DNA of 64,000 nt, from positions 7,607,415-7,671,414 of the forward strand of contig NC_092032.1 of assembly GCF_042242105.1 (NCBI RefSeq), given 5' to 3'. The position numbers and the translations under genes are program-made. Under the pieces are notes generated by a model. It had not been told where the DNA came from and searched no databases. It worked only from the letters and a program-made list of their open reading frames with translations. This DNA comes from Pempheris klunzingeri. Lineage: Eukaryota > Chordata > Actinopteri > Acropomatiformes > Pempheridae. The stretch's first letter is position 1. Every line of letters starts with the position of its first letter. This document shows positions 33,593 to 44,575 of this stretch, in pieces.

Positions 33593-36278
33593 CTATTTTC
33601 TCTTCACTTGAGCGTAGAGGTCCTCTGACCCGTCAGCAGTCTGCGTTAAGCTGTTTGCTGCCTTGGACACTTTGACCTGTGCGTACAGCGTATCCTGCTG
33701 CTGCTCAGGGTCCTGCACTGAGGCCGAAGACAGTTCAGGTCTAAGCTTGGAGAAGTCGATCTCTCCATAATGGATGTTTTCTTCTTCTACTTCTGTTTTT
33801 CTTGCTGGCTCTTCACCCGTTTGACTCTGCAGAAACACGAAATGCTGTGAGCATCTGGACTTGGAGTTGTAACGCAGCTTTTACTGGACACTGCAACAAA
33901 ACATCTCACATTGTGTCACAAATGAGTTCTGAGAGATTCCCAGAAAGAATCTTTCAGTCTGTCCATGTAGTGTTCAGTCAAATGCTTCCATATATCTTAA
34001 CAACAGATGCAAAACATTTCAAATGCACCACTGTACAGAAAAGTTTAGTATTTTCCCACCAGATTCTGTTGTTGAGTTGAATCTGTTGACTTCAACAACT
34101 TCCAATACACAAGGGTGCTGTAAAACAAATCATCAGTGGGTAATCTGGATTAGCACATAGAGAACTTGCCCACGTAACCATCTGTGTCTTCATTTTGGAT
34201 ATGGATGTTGCTAAAAACGTGAAGTCACCTGCTTGAATTTGTGACACTCACCAAACACAGACCACCAGGCAGATGAGTGCGATGATCCCAATGATTCCTC
34301 CCAGAACTGCTTCCCATTGTAGAGATTCATTATGTGGTTCTGCTCATAGGAACAAAACACACATATGTGACCATTATTAGAAAACACGTAACAAAACTCA
34401 TGTAGCCGTTGCAGAAATTCCACTTTTCAACAATCAAACTGGATTCAGTCCAGTTCAGTATTTACCTTTTATATGAAGACTAATTTCTGATGACGTCTGA
34501 TTACCAAGATCATTTGTGGCCACACAGTAATAAACTCCTCCATCTGTCACATTGAAGCTGTAAATAGCTCCATCAGACACATTGATGGGTCTATCTGTGC
34601 TGCTCTTCTTCTTGAACCAGGTGAAGCGGCTGACGGGAGGCTTGGCTCTGCTGGAGCAGGTCAGGTTCACCCAGCTACCTGCTGACACCAAACCTGGAGG
34701 ACTGATGGACGCTGAGGTGTCTTTAGGAGCATCTGAGGAAAATGTGAGATTAACTTTACTCATTAAAATCTTGTGACATCCCATGAATCATGATGTTCTG
34801 ACAGGATCCAGTAACAAACTGTGGACGTCTTACATGAAACACTGAGAGTCTTCCTCTCCTCTGCTGTCTTGACGTCTCTTCCTTCATTCACAGGATATCT
34901 GGCAGAACAGGTGATGTTGAGTCCATCATGCTGGTCTGACAGAGTGATGTTCCTCTGGATTTTAGTTGTTAAGGTGCCATCGGGGTTTTCCTCTATTTCA
35001 CTGTGAGCGTCTTGTTGGAGACTCTGAGACTCTGAGGAGAGTGTGGACAGGGAGTGGAAGCTGAGCAGGTTACAGTGACAGACTGATGCTCCTTCAGATC
35101 ACCTGAGATGTCAATACTGGGCCTCGGAGGAGAATCTGTGGTTTCAAATCAAACACACACTTTTCATCCATGGAAAAATCTCATATGGGGAAATTATAAC
35201 TTGTTTTCTGAACATGAATGCAAAAAAATCTAATATGTAATATGTTGTGCAATGTGTACAAAATATACTAATGTACTAAGGAAGCATTTCTTAGTGAGTA
35301 AACATCCCATCAGTTTACATTTCTGTAAACTGAACAACGCTGATTCTGAATATATGTATAATACAACATTAGACTGGCAGAAAACAATGACTGTTGCCAA
35401 TAACTCAGTGTTCTCAATTCTAAAGGAGTACGTGTCTGTGTAACTTTGGATTAAACTAATTACTAAACTAATTAAACTGATGCTGCTGATCATCTGACAG
35501 TAGATGTAGGGCAAGGGTCGTGGTTCTCACTGTTTCAGGAAAAGATGAAACATTAAAATCTGACCGATAAAAACAAAATCGTCTCACCTGTAACTCGTAT
35601 TTGAAGAGAATCACAAACAGCTGTTGCCATGAACGTTTGGCTCTCAATTCTGAAGAAGTATGTGTTTGTATAATCTATGATTAAATTAGAAAATAAAGTG
35701 GTGCAGTTATTCTGATTCAGGTTTCCAGTAATTTTCATTGGATAGGTGTTAACTGTCCTGCCGCTGTTGAAAATCACATTGCTTGGATTGCTTCTAAAAT
35801 ATGGGGCACTTTTAATCCACATTCCAAAGATTTCTCTTCTGCTATCAAAACCTTTGCGTGGTTCAGCTCTAAAGTTACAGGGGATTCGCAAACAAGATCC
35901 ACTCAGCGCTTCCATCTTCTTTGGTGCAGTAATGGAGAGGTCTGAGTCCTCAGGACATCCAGCCAAAGCTCCTGTAAAACCAGACTCATGATGAACAAAA
36001 TGCAGAACACATCTCTATGAAAAGAAAGATACTTCAGCAGCTGCATGTTACATGTTCCTGTGCTACTAATCAAGTATGAATCATTATGACGTAAGCAGTT
36101 ATAAATGTACTCTGTCTGCATTGGTGTTTCTGCTTTGACTGTAAATGAAGCTCAAACTGTGACTTGAGTTAAAGTTTCCAAATTAAAGTGACTAAACAAG
36201 CAGCTCACCTGAAAGAAAGAGGATATGAAGAAACAGGATGTTTGCAATATTCAGAGACGGAGCTGCCATGTAACCCAT
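33593..36278 (-). CDS. Siglec-like inhibitory Ig receptor, copy 2 (one Ig exon frame-shifted)
   Basis: Minus-strand exons: 36278-36209 (signal peptide MGYMAAPSLNIANILFLHIL..), 35971-35588 (V-set, keeps TYFFRIE), 35135-34834 (first Ig, damaged), 34732-34466 (second Ig, near-identical to copy 1), 34339-34252 (TM), 34117-34060, 33826-33593 (tail with IHYGEI, TLYAQV, DLYAQV, ending VKRK). The first Ig exon is 302 bases against 315 in copy 1: a 9-base in-frame loss plus a 4-base loss at the NLTW tryptophan site, which leads to an early stop. Skipping this exon keeps frame and would leave a 366-aa receptor with one V and one Ig domain. So this is either a young pseudogene, a skipped-exon gene, or carries a sequence error. 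The 58-base juxtamembrane exon uses a different acceptor from the 40-base exon of copy 1. Confidence 0.75.
35368..35490 (-). pseudogene. Relic V-set exon fragment
   Basis: In the intron between the V-set and first Ig exons of copy 2, the minus strand reads SLIQSYTDTYSFRIENTELLATVIVFCQ. This parallels LIIDYTNTYFFRIESQTFMATAVCDS of the working V-set exon 200 bases upstream. The DNA similarity (GCCAATAACTCAGTGTTCTCAATTCTAAAGGAGTACGTGTCTGTGTAA versus the V-set exon end) supports it. The front of the domain and a usable donor are missing. It is the remnant of a duplicated V-set exon or gene. Confidence 0.65.
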
Positions 36279-36580
36279 CGTATGCTTTTGGAGCTATTAA
36301 AAAGAATATAAGAACTTAGGAAATGCACACATTCCTACAAGAAACTTGCACCGTACAGGCAGGATTCTAAGTAGGGACCAGTTAGCATCAACTGCGACAA
36401 TGTTTAAAGTAAACTCTAAATAATACCACAGAAAAAATGGATTCATGCCATTTTAGTTGAAGTGAAATGCTGTCAAAGCAATCTTTCATGAGGTTCATAA
36501 CAAAATAAAAATAACAAAATAGCACAAGTGTTTTGGTTAAAAAATGAAATGAGTTAAAAAAAAAAAGAAGATGGTCTTAC

Positions 36581-36690
36581 CAGATAAGCCCTCGTCAGAG
36601 AGAGCGCAGCAACGAGATCCTTCGGTGGGTGATTTCATGTGCTACAAAGAAAGTATTCCACTTCCCTGTTTAAGTGCTGTTTTTAATGCC
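36581..36690 (-). other. Probable noncoding leader exon of Siglec-like copy 2
   Basis: Minus-strand donor CTG|GTAAGAC (exon end 36581) precedes sequence resembling copy 1's leader (CGCAGCAACGAGATCCTTCGGT.. and ACTTCCCTGTTTAA on plus). The acceptor before the coding exon is at 36294-36295 (AATAG|CTCC). The upstream limit is uncertain. Confidence 0.35.
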
Positions 36691-36699
36691 AAGACAACT

Positions 36700-38310
36700 G
36701 CCTGAGTTAAACTACAAAGTCCAGTTAGTTTTACTGCACATCTATTCAATGTAATCTGACTAAAGTGTAAAGTAAAGTGACTTAGATAATGAATTGTTGT
36801 GGAAAATATTAATCTGCAAATAATAAAAGATCATACTACTGGAAAGAAAAGCACCTGTCCTACACTTCTTCGGGAAGAAAGAAATTTTAGGTTAGAATAT
36901 AATTTCACTTTAGAAACCCTTCACTACTTCTATTCTTGAACACTGAGCACACCTCAGACACTCATTAAAATACTCTAAAATGGATTATTCCCATTCAAGA
37001 AATCAAGCTTGGTCATATGTAACCATGGATGTAGTATGAGAACAGGACACCGGACTGAAGAGGTTGCCTGGAGTTGAATGAGAATTTCTCAACTGGCGCA
37101 CACTGCAAAAAAGTGCTGACATCTGCAGAGCTGCACTTAAAAATTATATTTAGTGTAAAATCGAGTGGGTTCGCAGTATTTCAACCAAATTGTACTTCCT
37201 TATTAAATTCCACCTGGTTTATATTGTAAATCACATGGACAGCACATGAACTATAGATAGAAAGCTGCTGAAATACAACTAATATCTCAGTTACTGTTCA
37301 TATGTAAAGAGACTGGAAGAAGGGTGAGGTGACAAACTAAACCAAATGAGATAATGTAAATATTTTACTTTATGTTTACACACAGTCTGAAAAAACTTTG
37401 GGTCAAAGAATGCAGTTACTTGCACGCCAAGGCTTTTGTTCAAGTGCAAAAAATAAAAAAAACCCTCACAATTAGAAGCAGCGACTGTGCTGCAGAGGAA
37501 AATACAGTCAATAAACACACTTACAATCCAATACTTTGTTTTATGATCAAATACCTTCAAAACAGCTGACCAGTCTCAGATGCAGTGTGTATGCTAATTA
37601 GTGGAAAGTGCCTTTTACTCAAATACTGTAATTTAGCATAAAAAGTTAAAAAAAATACTTGTGTTTCAGTTTTCTGCTACTTTTACTTCTACTCCACCAC
37701 ACTTCACTTTTACTCCCCTACATGTATCTGGTAACTTTAGTTACTGGAAACTTTGCAGATTCAGATTAATAACTCACATAAATAATTGATTTACAAACAC
37801 AACAGTACAGTTACTTTCTTGTATTCTCAGTCATGCTACTTATGTGGATAATGCAAGGAAGTGTGTGCAAACCGAACAGCCTCCCAGTCTGACCTTTGTA
37901 AAACAAAAGCATGCCACATATTTTCTTTGTGGTATATTAAACAGTCTTGACAACATGATAGAGGACTACCATAGTAACAGATAGAATATCATTGTTTGTG
38001 GTAACTCGCTTCAAATGCCATTTTTTGTCATATTACTGCTACATTCTTCGCCACACACACGCACGCTTTCTACAGTAAGATGACCCCAAGTGTGAAAATC
38101 AACAGTGACAAATGTCTCTACAAAAACACTTCATTACTTTTATTTAGTAACAGAAAACACACTTTGATCCAGTAAAAAGCCTTTAAAACATTCCTAGCTT
38201 GTACTTCTTTAAACAAAGTCATGTTTGGTCGTGAACAAATACACACAACTTCTTATTGTGTCACAGCTTCCTCCTGTCTCAGCTCTAGTTCTCCTCTCAG
38301 CTCTATTTAG
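36700..38310. other. Intergenic between Siglec-like copy 2 and fen1
   Basis: AT-rich, with no gene recognised. The dispersed repeat related to 29671-29860 lies at about 37600-37790. The rest shows no structure that I can support. Confidence 0.4.
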
Positions 38311-38319
38311 TAGGTGTTA

Positions 38320-38325
38320 TTTATT
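38320..38325 (-). terminator. fen1: Poly(A) signal of fen1
   Basis: TTTATT on plus (AATAAA on minus), about 36 bases after the fen1 stop codon. A very short 3' UTR is implied unless a more distal signal is used. Confidence 0.45.
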
Positions 38326-38360
38326 ACAATAATTAATTCCCGAAAGAAGATGTATTCAGT

Positions 38361-41300
38361 CTATTTTCCCTTCCTAAATTTGCCTGGCGTGGCTCCAGTC
38401 TTCTGCTTCTTTTTCGCTGATCCTTTCATTTCAGGTTCCTAAGAAAGGCAAAAGAAACACAACAAATGAGCCCAATATACACGCATGGAGATAACTGAAT
38501 GTGTGACAGCAGCAACTTGCACAATTACACACACCTGCACAATTAAGAAAGAGGAAAGACTGGAAAAAATCCTGAAGTTCACTGGTATTAAAAAAAATAA
38601 AATAAAGCAGCCTACTGAACACCTGCATACTATTTACAATCTAAAAAAGTCAGACATGGGGTACCTTTCGTTTGGAGGACAGAGATCCAGTGACAGTGAA
38701 GAAAGAGTCCAGTCGCCCCTGTGTGCTGCCCTGACGGCTCTTCAAAATCTTCTTACAGCCGTTACGCATCCTGTCCTCACTGCACACAGATACCCAAATC
38801 AATCAATAAGGAGGTAAAGGTTATCCTACGCAAACTGTCATTTCCAGCTGACCGTCTACAACAAATGACTATAAAGTAGGTCTTTCAGAAAAATGTCATG
38901 TATAACTAGTAAGCAAAAGGGTTCACTATAAGAGTCCAACACGCCCAGACTCTGGAATGTGCTCTGAACCTTTTATCATATGTATGATGGGTGCTAATGT
39001 GATGCTGGAGGCCCAAACTCTGCCCCTACATGGCCACCAGTGCAGCCCAGTCTGCTCAGATGTGGTGCGACCAGCTGGTCTGGTCATTTAATCGCCACTA
39101 CGGCTGGTGTCATCATCATCATCATCATCATCACCATCATCACCCATCATGACACAGTGCTGCGGAGAGCCTGCTGACGGTTCACCTGAACTGTTTCTCG
39201 TTACACATGAACTGGATCAGTCCCTCCTCATCCGGCTCGCCCCACTTCAGCTCCAGCGTGGAACAGTCCACCACTTCTGGATTCAAAAACAAGCCCCTGG
39301 CCTCTTTGAACAGCCAGTCCTCTGGAGCAGGGTGCTTCTGCATGAAGGCAAGCAGAGAATCAGGACCAGACCCGCCTTTGTTGATCTGCCTGAATGTCTG
39401 GATGGTAAGCACTTACGTTAGGGTCAATGTTTTCTAGGATCTCTTCGATGGAGCCGTGCTGTTTAATCAGGTCGATGGCTCTCTTGGGGCCGATCCCCTT
39501 GATGGTGGCGCAGTAGTCGCAGCCCAGCAGAATACACAGGTCTATGAACTAGCACGGACCACGAAAAGGAGGAGGGGTTAAAGCAATAGAGACACAAATA
39601 TCACTCCTGTACCGGGCCCAGCTGTGTTTACAATTCTATTTACCAGAGGAGTACAGTGGCGCAGCATGCTGACTCTGCACTGTGGGGTGAGTCCACAGTC
39701 AGCATGATTAAAGTGGTTCTTGAATTCTACCCCCGATGAAAAATTATGCTCTTGATTACATAATGTGCTGCATTGTTCTCAAAGTCAGAGAAGAAATTCA
39801 CCTGTTCATTGGTCAGGCCGATGTCCTGCAGCATGCGACTGAAGTGGAACTCTTGGATGGGAAGTTTCCTAAAACAAATAAATTCTGTGATATATTATCA
39901 AGTGCAAAAAGGAAGACATTACTGTCATTACCATTACATGTAATGACTACTACTTGTGAAACACTCTGCATGTTGTCTCCCCTTCCCCTCTTTTAATTCT
40001 TGAATATACACAATCGTCCAAAGCTCAAATTCAGAGCTAAGTTTCCTTCTGGGTCTTGGTGAGACAATGAAAGCTACCATGCGAGTTCTGTTATCAACTT
40101 TGATAAATCAGAGGAGAAAATGTCAGGGACAGTACTGCTTTTGTGTAGTTTTATGGCCATAGCACTTGAATTATTCAGAGCTGGTAGGATAACTTAACAC
40201 TGCCGTCACTTGAGTAGAACATGTAAACTGTAATAACAAGAAATTTGGCCCCATTTTGCCCCTGAAACAATTATGAATTCTTGATTCAAATGGAACTGAT
40301 TGCAGGTTGAATTTCATAATTATCAAGTGTAGAAATAAGAATCAAACAGGGTAACATATGAGGTTCATGTGCATTCTCTGAGCATCTCTGCTACAGAGTC
40401 TAACAGTGGGAATCAGTGACGCAGGTGGAACATTACTTTGCTTCGCTGGCTGTGAGGTGTCTGAGCAGGACATTTGTCCCAAAGGTCAGCCCATCCATAT
40501 CCTCTGTTGCTGTGGCAAAGACCTTCCCTGCTTTAACCATAGCGGCACAGCTGGCCTCCGCCTCACATGGAGCCTACAACACAAAACACATTTCACAGAA
40601 TTATTCTCCAACAATGTCCTGTTGCAACTGATTTCTCTGACATGATGAAAAAAACGCTTTAGTTTCCGGCATACAGCAGAACAGCGGGCATTTCCCTCTA
40701 CATTACCATAATATCTATTTCTGTTCTGGTGTCAAAGCAACAAGAAAAATATACTTCTTAAGCCTTTTTGCAAACCCTAATCCGTGATCAGTTTTAACAT
40801 CACATTCTCAGGGCCTTTAAATCCCATTATTGCAAACACATAACTGGAAAAAATAATGATAAAGCTATTGAAAAAGAGAGTACCCTTGCTGTCAACATAA
40901 ATGGAAGCAATCTTAAAGCCAGCAAGACTGCAGCCATGTGAGAATTAAACACACCTCAACATAAGGCACTCCCATCAGGGTCAGCAGGTTCTTGCACTCA
41001 TCATTATGCTGCTTGGTGACTTTTACCAGACGCCTGGAGAATTTGTCAATATTCTCTTGCTCCCCTGGGATGAGACAAAAAAAATGCAGACATTTTAATG
41101 CATGAGCGAAGTAAGAAGATTTAGAATCGCTACCATGTAAGTAAAGCTTATTATATAAAATATATAAAGACTGATTACGCATGTGCTAATTTCACAAAAA
41201 AAAAAAACACACAGATTCTGATCTCTGCAGGAAGAAAAATCATTAGTGTGCCGCATCAACATAAAAACACTGCACAACAAATAAAGAGTAATGCCATTCA

Positions 41301-42621
41301 TGACTTTGTTAAATAAACTTTGAAAAGCATTACTGTACCCAGTTCCTGGGCTTGAGCAAGCAGCTTCTCAGCTTCTGCCCTCCTCTCCCCTCGCTTTTCC
41401 AGCTGGAGATGAAGAGAAGAGCAAAGACAGAGTAAGACAAAGAGGAAAAAAAGATACAGATACAAAAAACAAAACATAATTCTCTGTTGAATGTATTGCT
41501 TTCGATTGCCAGATAGATAATCTACGCATAAAGACAGTTTTGAAATGTTTTTGCGTTTACTGAGCTATAACATAGCAGATTACAGCACCGTGGTTAAACA
41601 TGGCACAGTGTCCCACTTTGAGAAACTCTGCCATCATCACAGCAAATACTGATTAAAGCCACAGTTCTGACCACACTGTTCGACTACAGGTTGAGTGCAC
41701 ACAACAGCAATTAAAATCAGTGCCCACACGAACCTCTGTTGACTTGAGCTGTGGGGGCTTGCCGTCAAACACGTACACAGGTTTGATGCCGTATTCCAGC
41801 ATGCGGATTGTCCGGTAGAACATTCCCATCAGGTGGCTGAGAAAAAGAGCAAGCAGGTTGCAAAAATATTTCAGCCTTATGCCAAGTTGTGAGCTACCTG
41901 GTCTAGGATCCATCCAACAACTATCTCTAATGTGTCTGAATTTAAAGTGTCTATGTCGTGAGGGTTGTACCTTGTCGTCTCTCCATCCTCATTTTGCAGA
42001 ACATTCCCGTCCTGTCGCACAGCGATCAGGAACTGATAGATACACATGGAGGCGTCGATGGCAATTTTCCTGCCTGCAAAAGTTCCGAAACGCAGTTAGC
42101 AAATTATCTGGCATGTCATCAAAACAATGGCATTAAGTGTAGCAACTTCCTTAACCATGTTTTCTGTTTAAGCCTTGATTCTCTGTGGTATGATGGCAAA
42201 GTAAAGTAAAAAATATTCTTCCATTTGCCCATAAGGTTAGATTTGCAAAAGAGAGGCACTATGTAGTCTTAATGGAACTCACTGCACAAGGATTTACAGC
42301 TGGAGCTCAATGTGTTACACTTTTAATAAAGGATCAATACATTCAAAATAAAATAATAAATAAATTCAATAAAGGATCATTTTGATTCATCCTCCATCTT
42401 TGCTGTATCCCCATATCACGTGATACAGCATTGATCCGATTTACCCATGGGAGATCATGAAGCCCTCATCTGATCCAACTCTCATTTCTTACGCAGGCCT
42501 CACAATCAACATGCAGGGAAAGGGAACTTTAACAGATACCAAAGTAGTTCTTGATGTCCTGCTCTTTGATGGCACCAGGAGCGTGGTCAGCAATCAGTTT
42601 GGCAAGTCCGTGTATTCCCAT
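38361..42621 (-). CDS. fen1: Flap endonuclease 1
   Basis: Eleven coding exons on minus: 42621-42540, 42073-41971, 41836-41734, 41402-41339, 41064-40955, 40573-40437, 39868-39802, 39548-39417, 39337-39186, 38779-38665, 38438-38361. Phases close to 380 aa, the same length as human FEN1. The N-terminus [10 protein letters not shown] keeps the required Gly2. Metal-binding acidic residues are seen in AIDAS (D34), VFDGK (D86), EAEAS (E158/E160), EDMDGLTFG (D179/D181) and LGCDYC (D233). The helix-hairpin-helix [11 protein letters not shown] and the C-terminal PCNA-binding box QGRLDSFF are present, followed by a Lys-rich nuclear tail. The enzyme cuts 5' flaps in Okazaki-fragment maturation and long-patch base excision repair. 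The human coding region is uninterrupted, so the intron-rich form here contrasts with it. A noncoding leader exon with donor at 43138 is likely, joined at the acceptor 42650-42651. Confidence 0.97.
39108..39146. repeat. (CAT)n microsatellite in a fen1 intron
   Basis: About ten CAT/ATC units with CAC interruptions, between fen1 coding exons 9 and 10. No coding role. Confidence 0.8.
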
Positions 42622-43137
42622 TGTGTTGGGCTGCAGCTGGAAGCAAAATCTGGAAAACGATGACACAATGTTCAATAATTCTATTGTCATATTATTATTA
42701 TTATTAATGTCCCCCAACATTGTCAAAAACGCGAGCGCAACACACAACCTGGTTTTAACTGTTTACATTTAGTTTACACGTGTGCTGCTCAGTCGGATGC
42801 ACGCCGGATTTAAACCTAGATATTGTTAATAGTTTACACAGTGTAAACTATAATCTACGACTATGGATTACACTGACAGATGGCCAAATTAAATTGATTT
42901 AATTGTTACAGGAATTTGGCATGCGAGGGTAGGACGTGCCCTGGCAAGTCGCTGAGCGGTGGTTTGCCGCAGAGGGCTAGTAAGGGTGCAGACATGAAGC
43001 TAACTGAGGGGACACGACATGAGCAAAGACACATTTGTTCACAAGGTGCATGCTAGCAGTGGATAGCAACAGTCGCCGTCTCTTAACTTTACAAAGTGAC
43101 TTGTGTTGAATCGTTTTGTAGTTTATTGCGGACTCAC

Positions 43138-43260
43138 CGGCTAGTTGTTGCACTCGAGTTTGTGCACTTGTCCCGGCTTCTCGGGCGCGAGGAATTGCGT
43201 CTGTTTCGCGGGAAATCAAATAACAGGCATCGCCTGTCAATCTATCGAGCACGGCATCGC
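43138..43260 (-). other. fen1: Likely noncoding leader exon of fen1
   Basis: On the minus strand GCAACAACTAGCCG|GTGAGTCC gives a strong donor (exon end 43138). It would join the acceptor GTTTTCCAG|ATTTTGC just upstream of the fen1 ATG. The outer limit is approximate; the transcription start is not visible. Confidence 0.45.
43204..43215. promoter_or_regulatory. fen1: Palindromic E2F site at the fen1 promoter
   Basis: TTTCGCGGGAAA fits the E2F consensus on both strands. It lies about 590 bases from the fen1 start codon, near the presumed transcription start. An inverted CCAAT box (ATTGG, 43348-43352) lies about 135 bases further upstream, a common E2F-CCAAT layout in cell-cycle promoters. FEN1 is known as a proliferation-induced gene. 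Binding is inferred. Confidence 0.6.
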
Positions 43261-44570
43261 CAGAGACAGTGAAGAGCAGCGCATCGATAATGCAGGTGTG
43301 ATTACTCAGGTCTGAGTTCAAATGAGGAAGTACTGGAAGGGCATTCGATTGGTTCACTGAGGTTGAAGGAAATCCGGTCAATACAGAAAAATAATAGAGT
43401 CACTCAGGTAGGGGCTCAAACGGGCTAAATGTTGGTTTTCGGTTGCGTTAAAGCTCGAAAATAAACCAGGTTAATTTCAAATGGCTTGTGGCGTTGATAT
43501 CTTAGCGACTGCGAATAAACTGTAACGCTGGAGGTGTGTTTTTGTTTCTCCGCCCACTCCGGAAAACTCAACCGAGTCGTCATTATTTTTATTTTTTAAG
43601 GTGACGTGGAGTCAGACCCCCTCTTCTACACTGTCTCATGTGTCAATAAAAGTATTTGATGTACCCGGAAACGAACGCAATGGATGTCTAACGCGTTGGG
43701 ATATTGCGTCGAGGATTTCCAAGATGTTTAGCTGTAGATCTTCACACTGAGCTCCTGTGTCGGCGCATACCGGAGCAGAGGAGAGGCTGTCGGGCCGGGG
43801 CCTGGAGTCCGAGGAATCCGGCGGACAGACAGGTTTTGTTGGATCTGCAGCATCGGGACTGACGTGACACAACAGTGAGACTGATAGTGCAGCAACTTCC
43901 TATCTGTAGTCATTGACTGTCTTCGTGCAGTGAAAGTGCAGTGTGCCTCTTTGTAATCAGACGTTGTTGATTTAGATAAACTTGTTTGCTATACAGGAAT
44001 CAGTGAGGTTCCTCGTTGCCACGTTTTTCTCTCTCCATAGAATCAACGAGACAAATGGGATGCGTCCTGCCTTTTTTGGCACTTTGATACTTGACCTTGC
44101 CTATTTTAGCTAATGATTCACTAAATGGCAGTTCAAAGAGATCATGAAAGCACGACTGTTGTCATTTGTGTCATCTTAAAATCTTGGTTGGTTCTTGGAA
44201 AAATCTTATCGAGTGAGTCTTTTTAATGACTGCCCTGGCACTTAAAGGAGTTCACTTAAAGTTCAGGAAGTCCAGATGTGCAGACAGATTAAAAGTGGTT
44301 GAGCTCCAGTCAAAAAGCCAACAGCCATCAGTTAAAACAGATACACTGTACACCTCATAGTGGTGATGCTCTTTTTCACAAGTCTGTGTTTCTCTATTTA
44401 ATAATGTTTGTTGCATGAAATTCTCCTTTTATGCAACTGATATAAGTCATCACATCAGGTCTGAATGGCGTGGACATGAGCTTGTTTCTTGGCTTGAAAT
44501 CGGGACAGACTGTCTAGTTTAAATCACACCTGTCCCTCATGAACTGATGAACTGTCCATCTTTGCAACAG
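43261..44570. other. Divergent fen1 / tm9sf1 intergenic and leader region
   Basis: The two genes start head to head about 1.95 kb apart (ATG to ATG). A GC-richer stretch at about 43730-43850, with CCGGAG and CCGGCGG motifs, may be the tm9sf1 promoter or first noncoding exon; its coding exon begins at an acceptor (TTTGCAACAG, 44570). No other gene seen. Confidence 0.4.
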
Positions 44571-44575
44571 GGATT

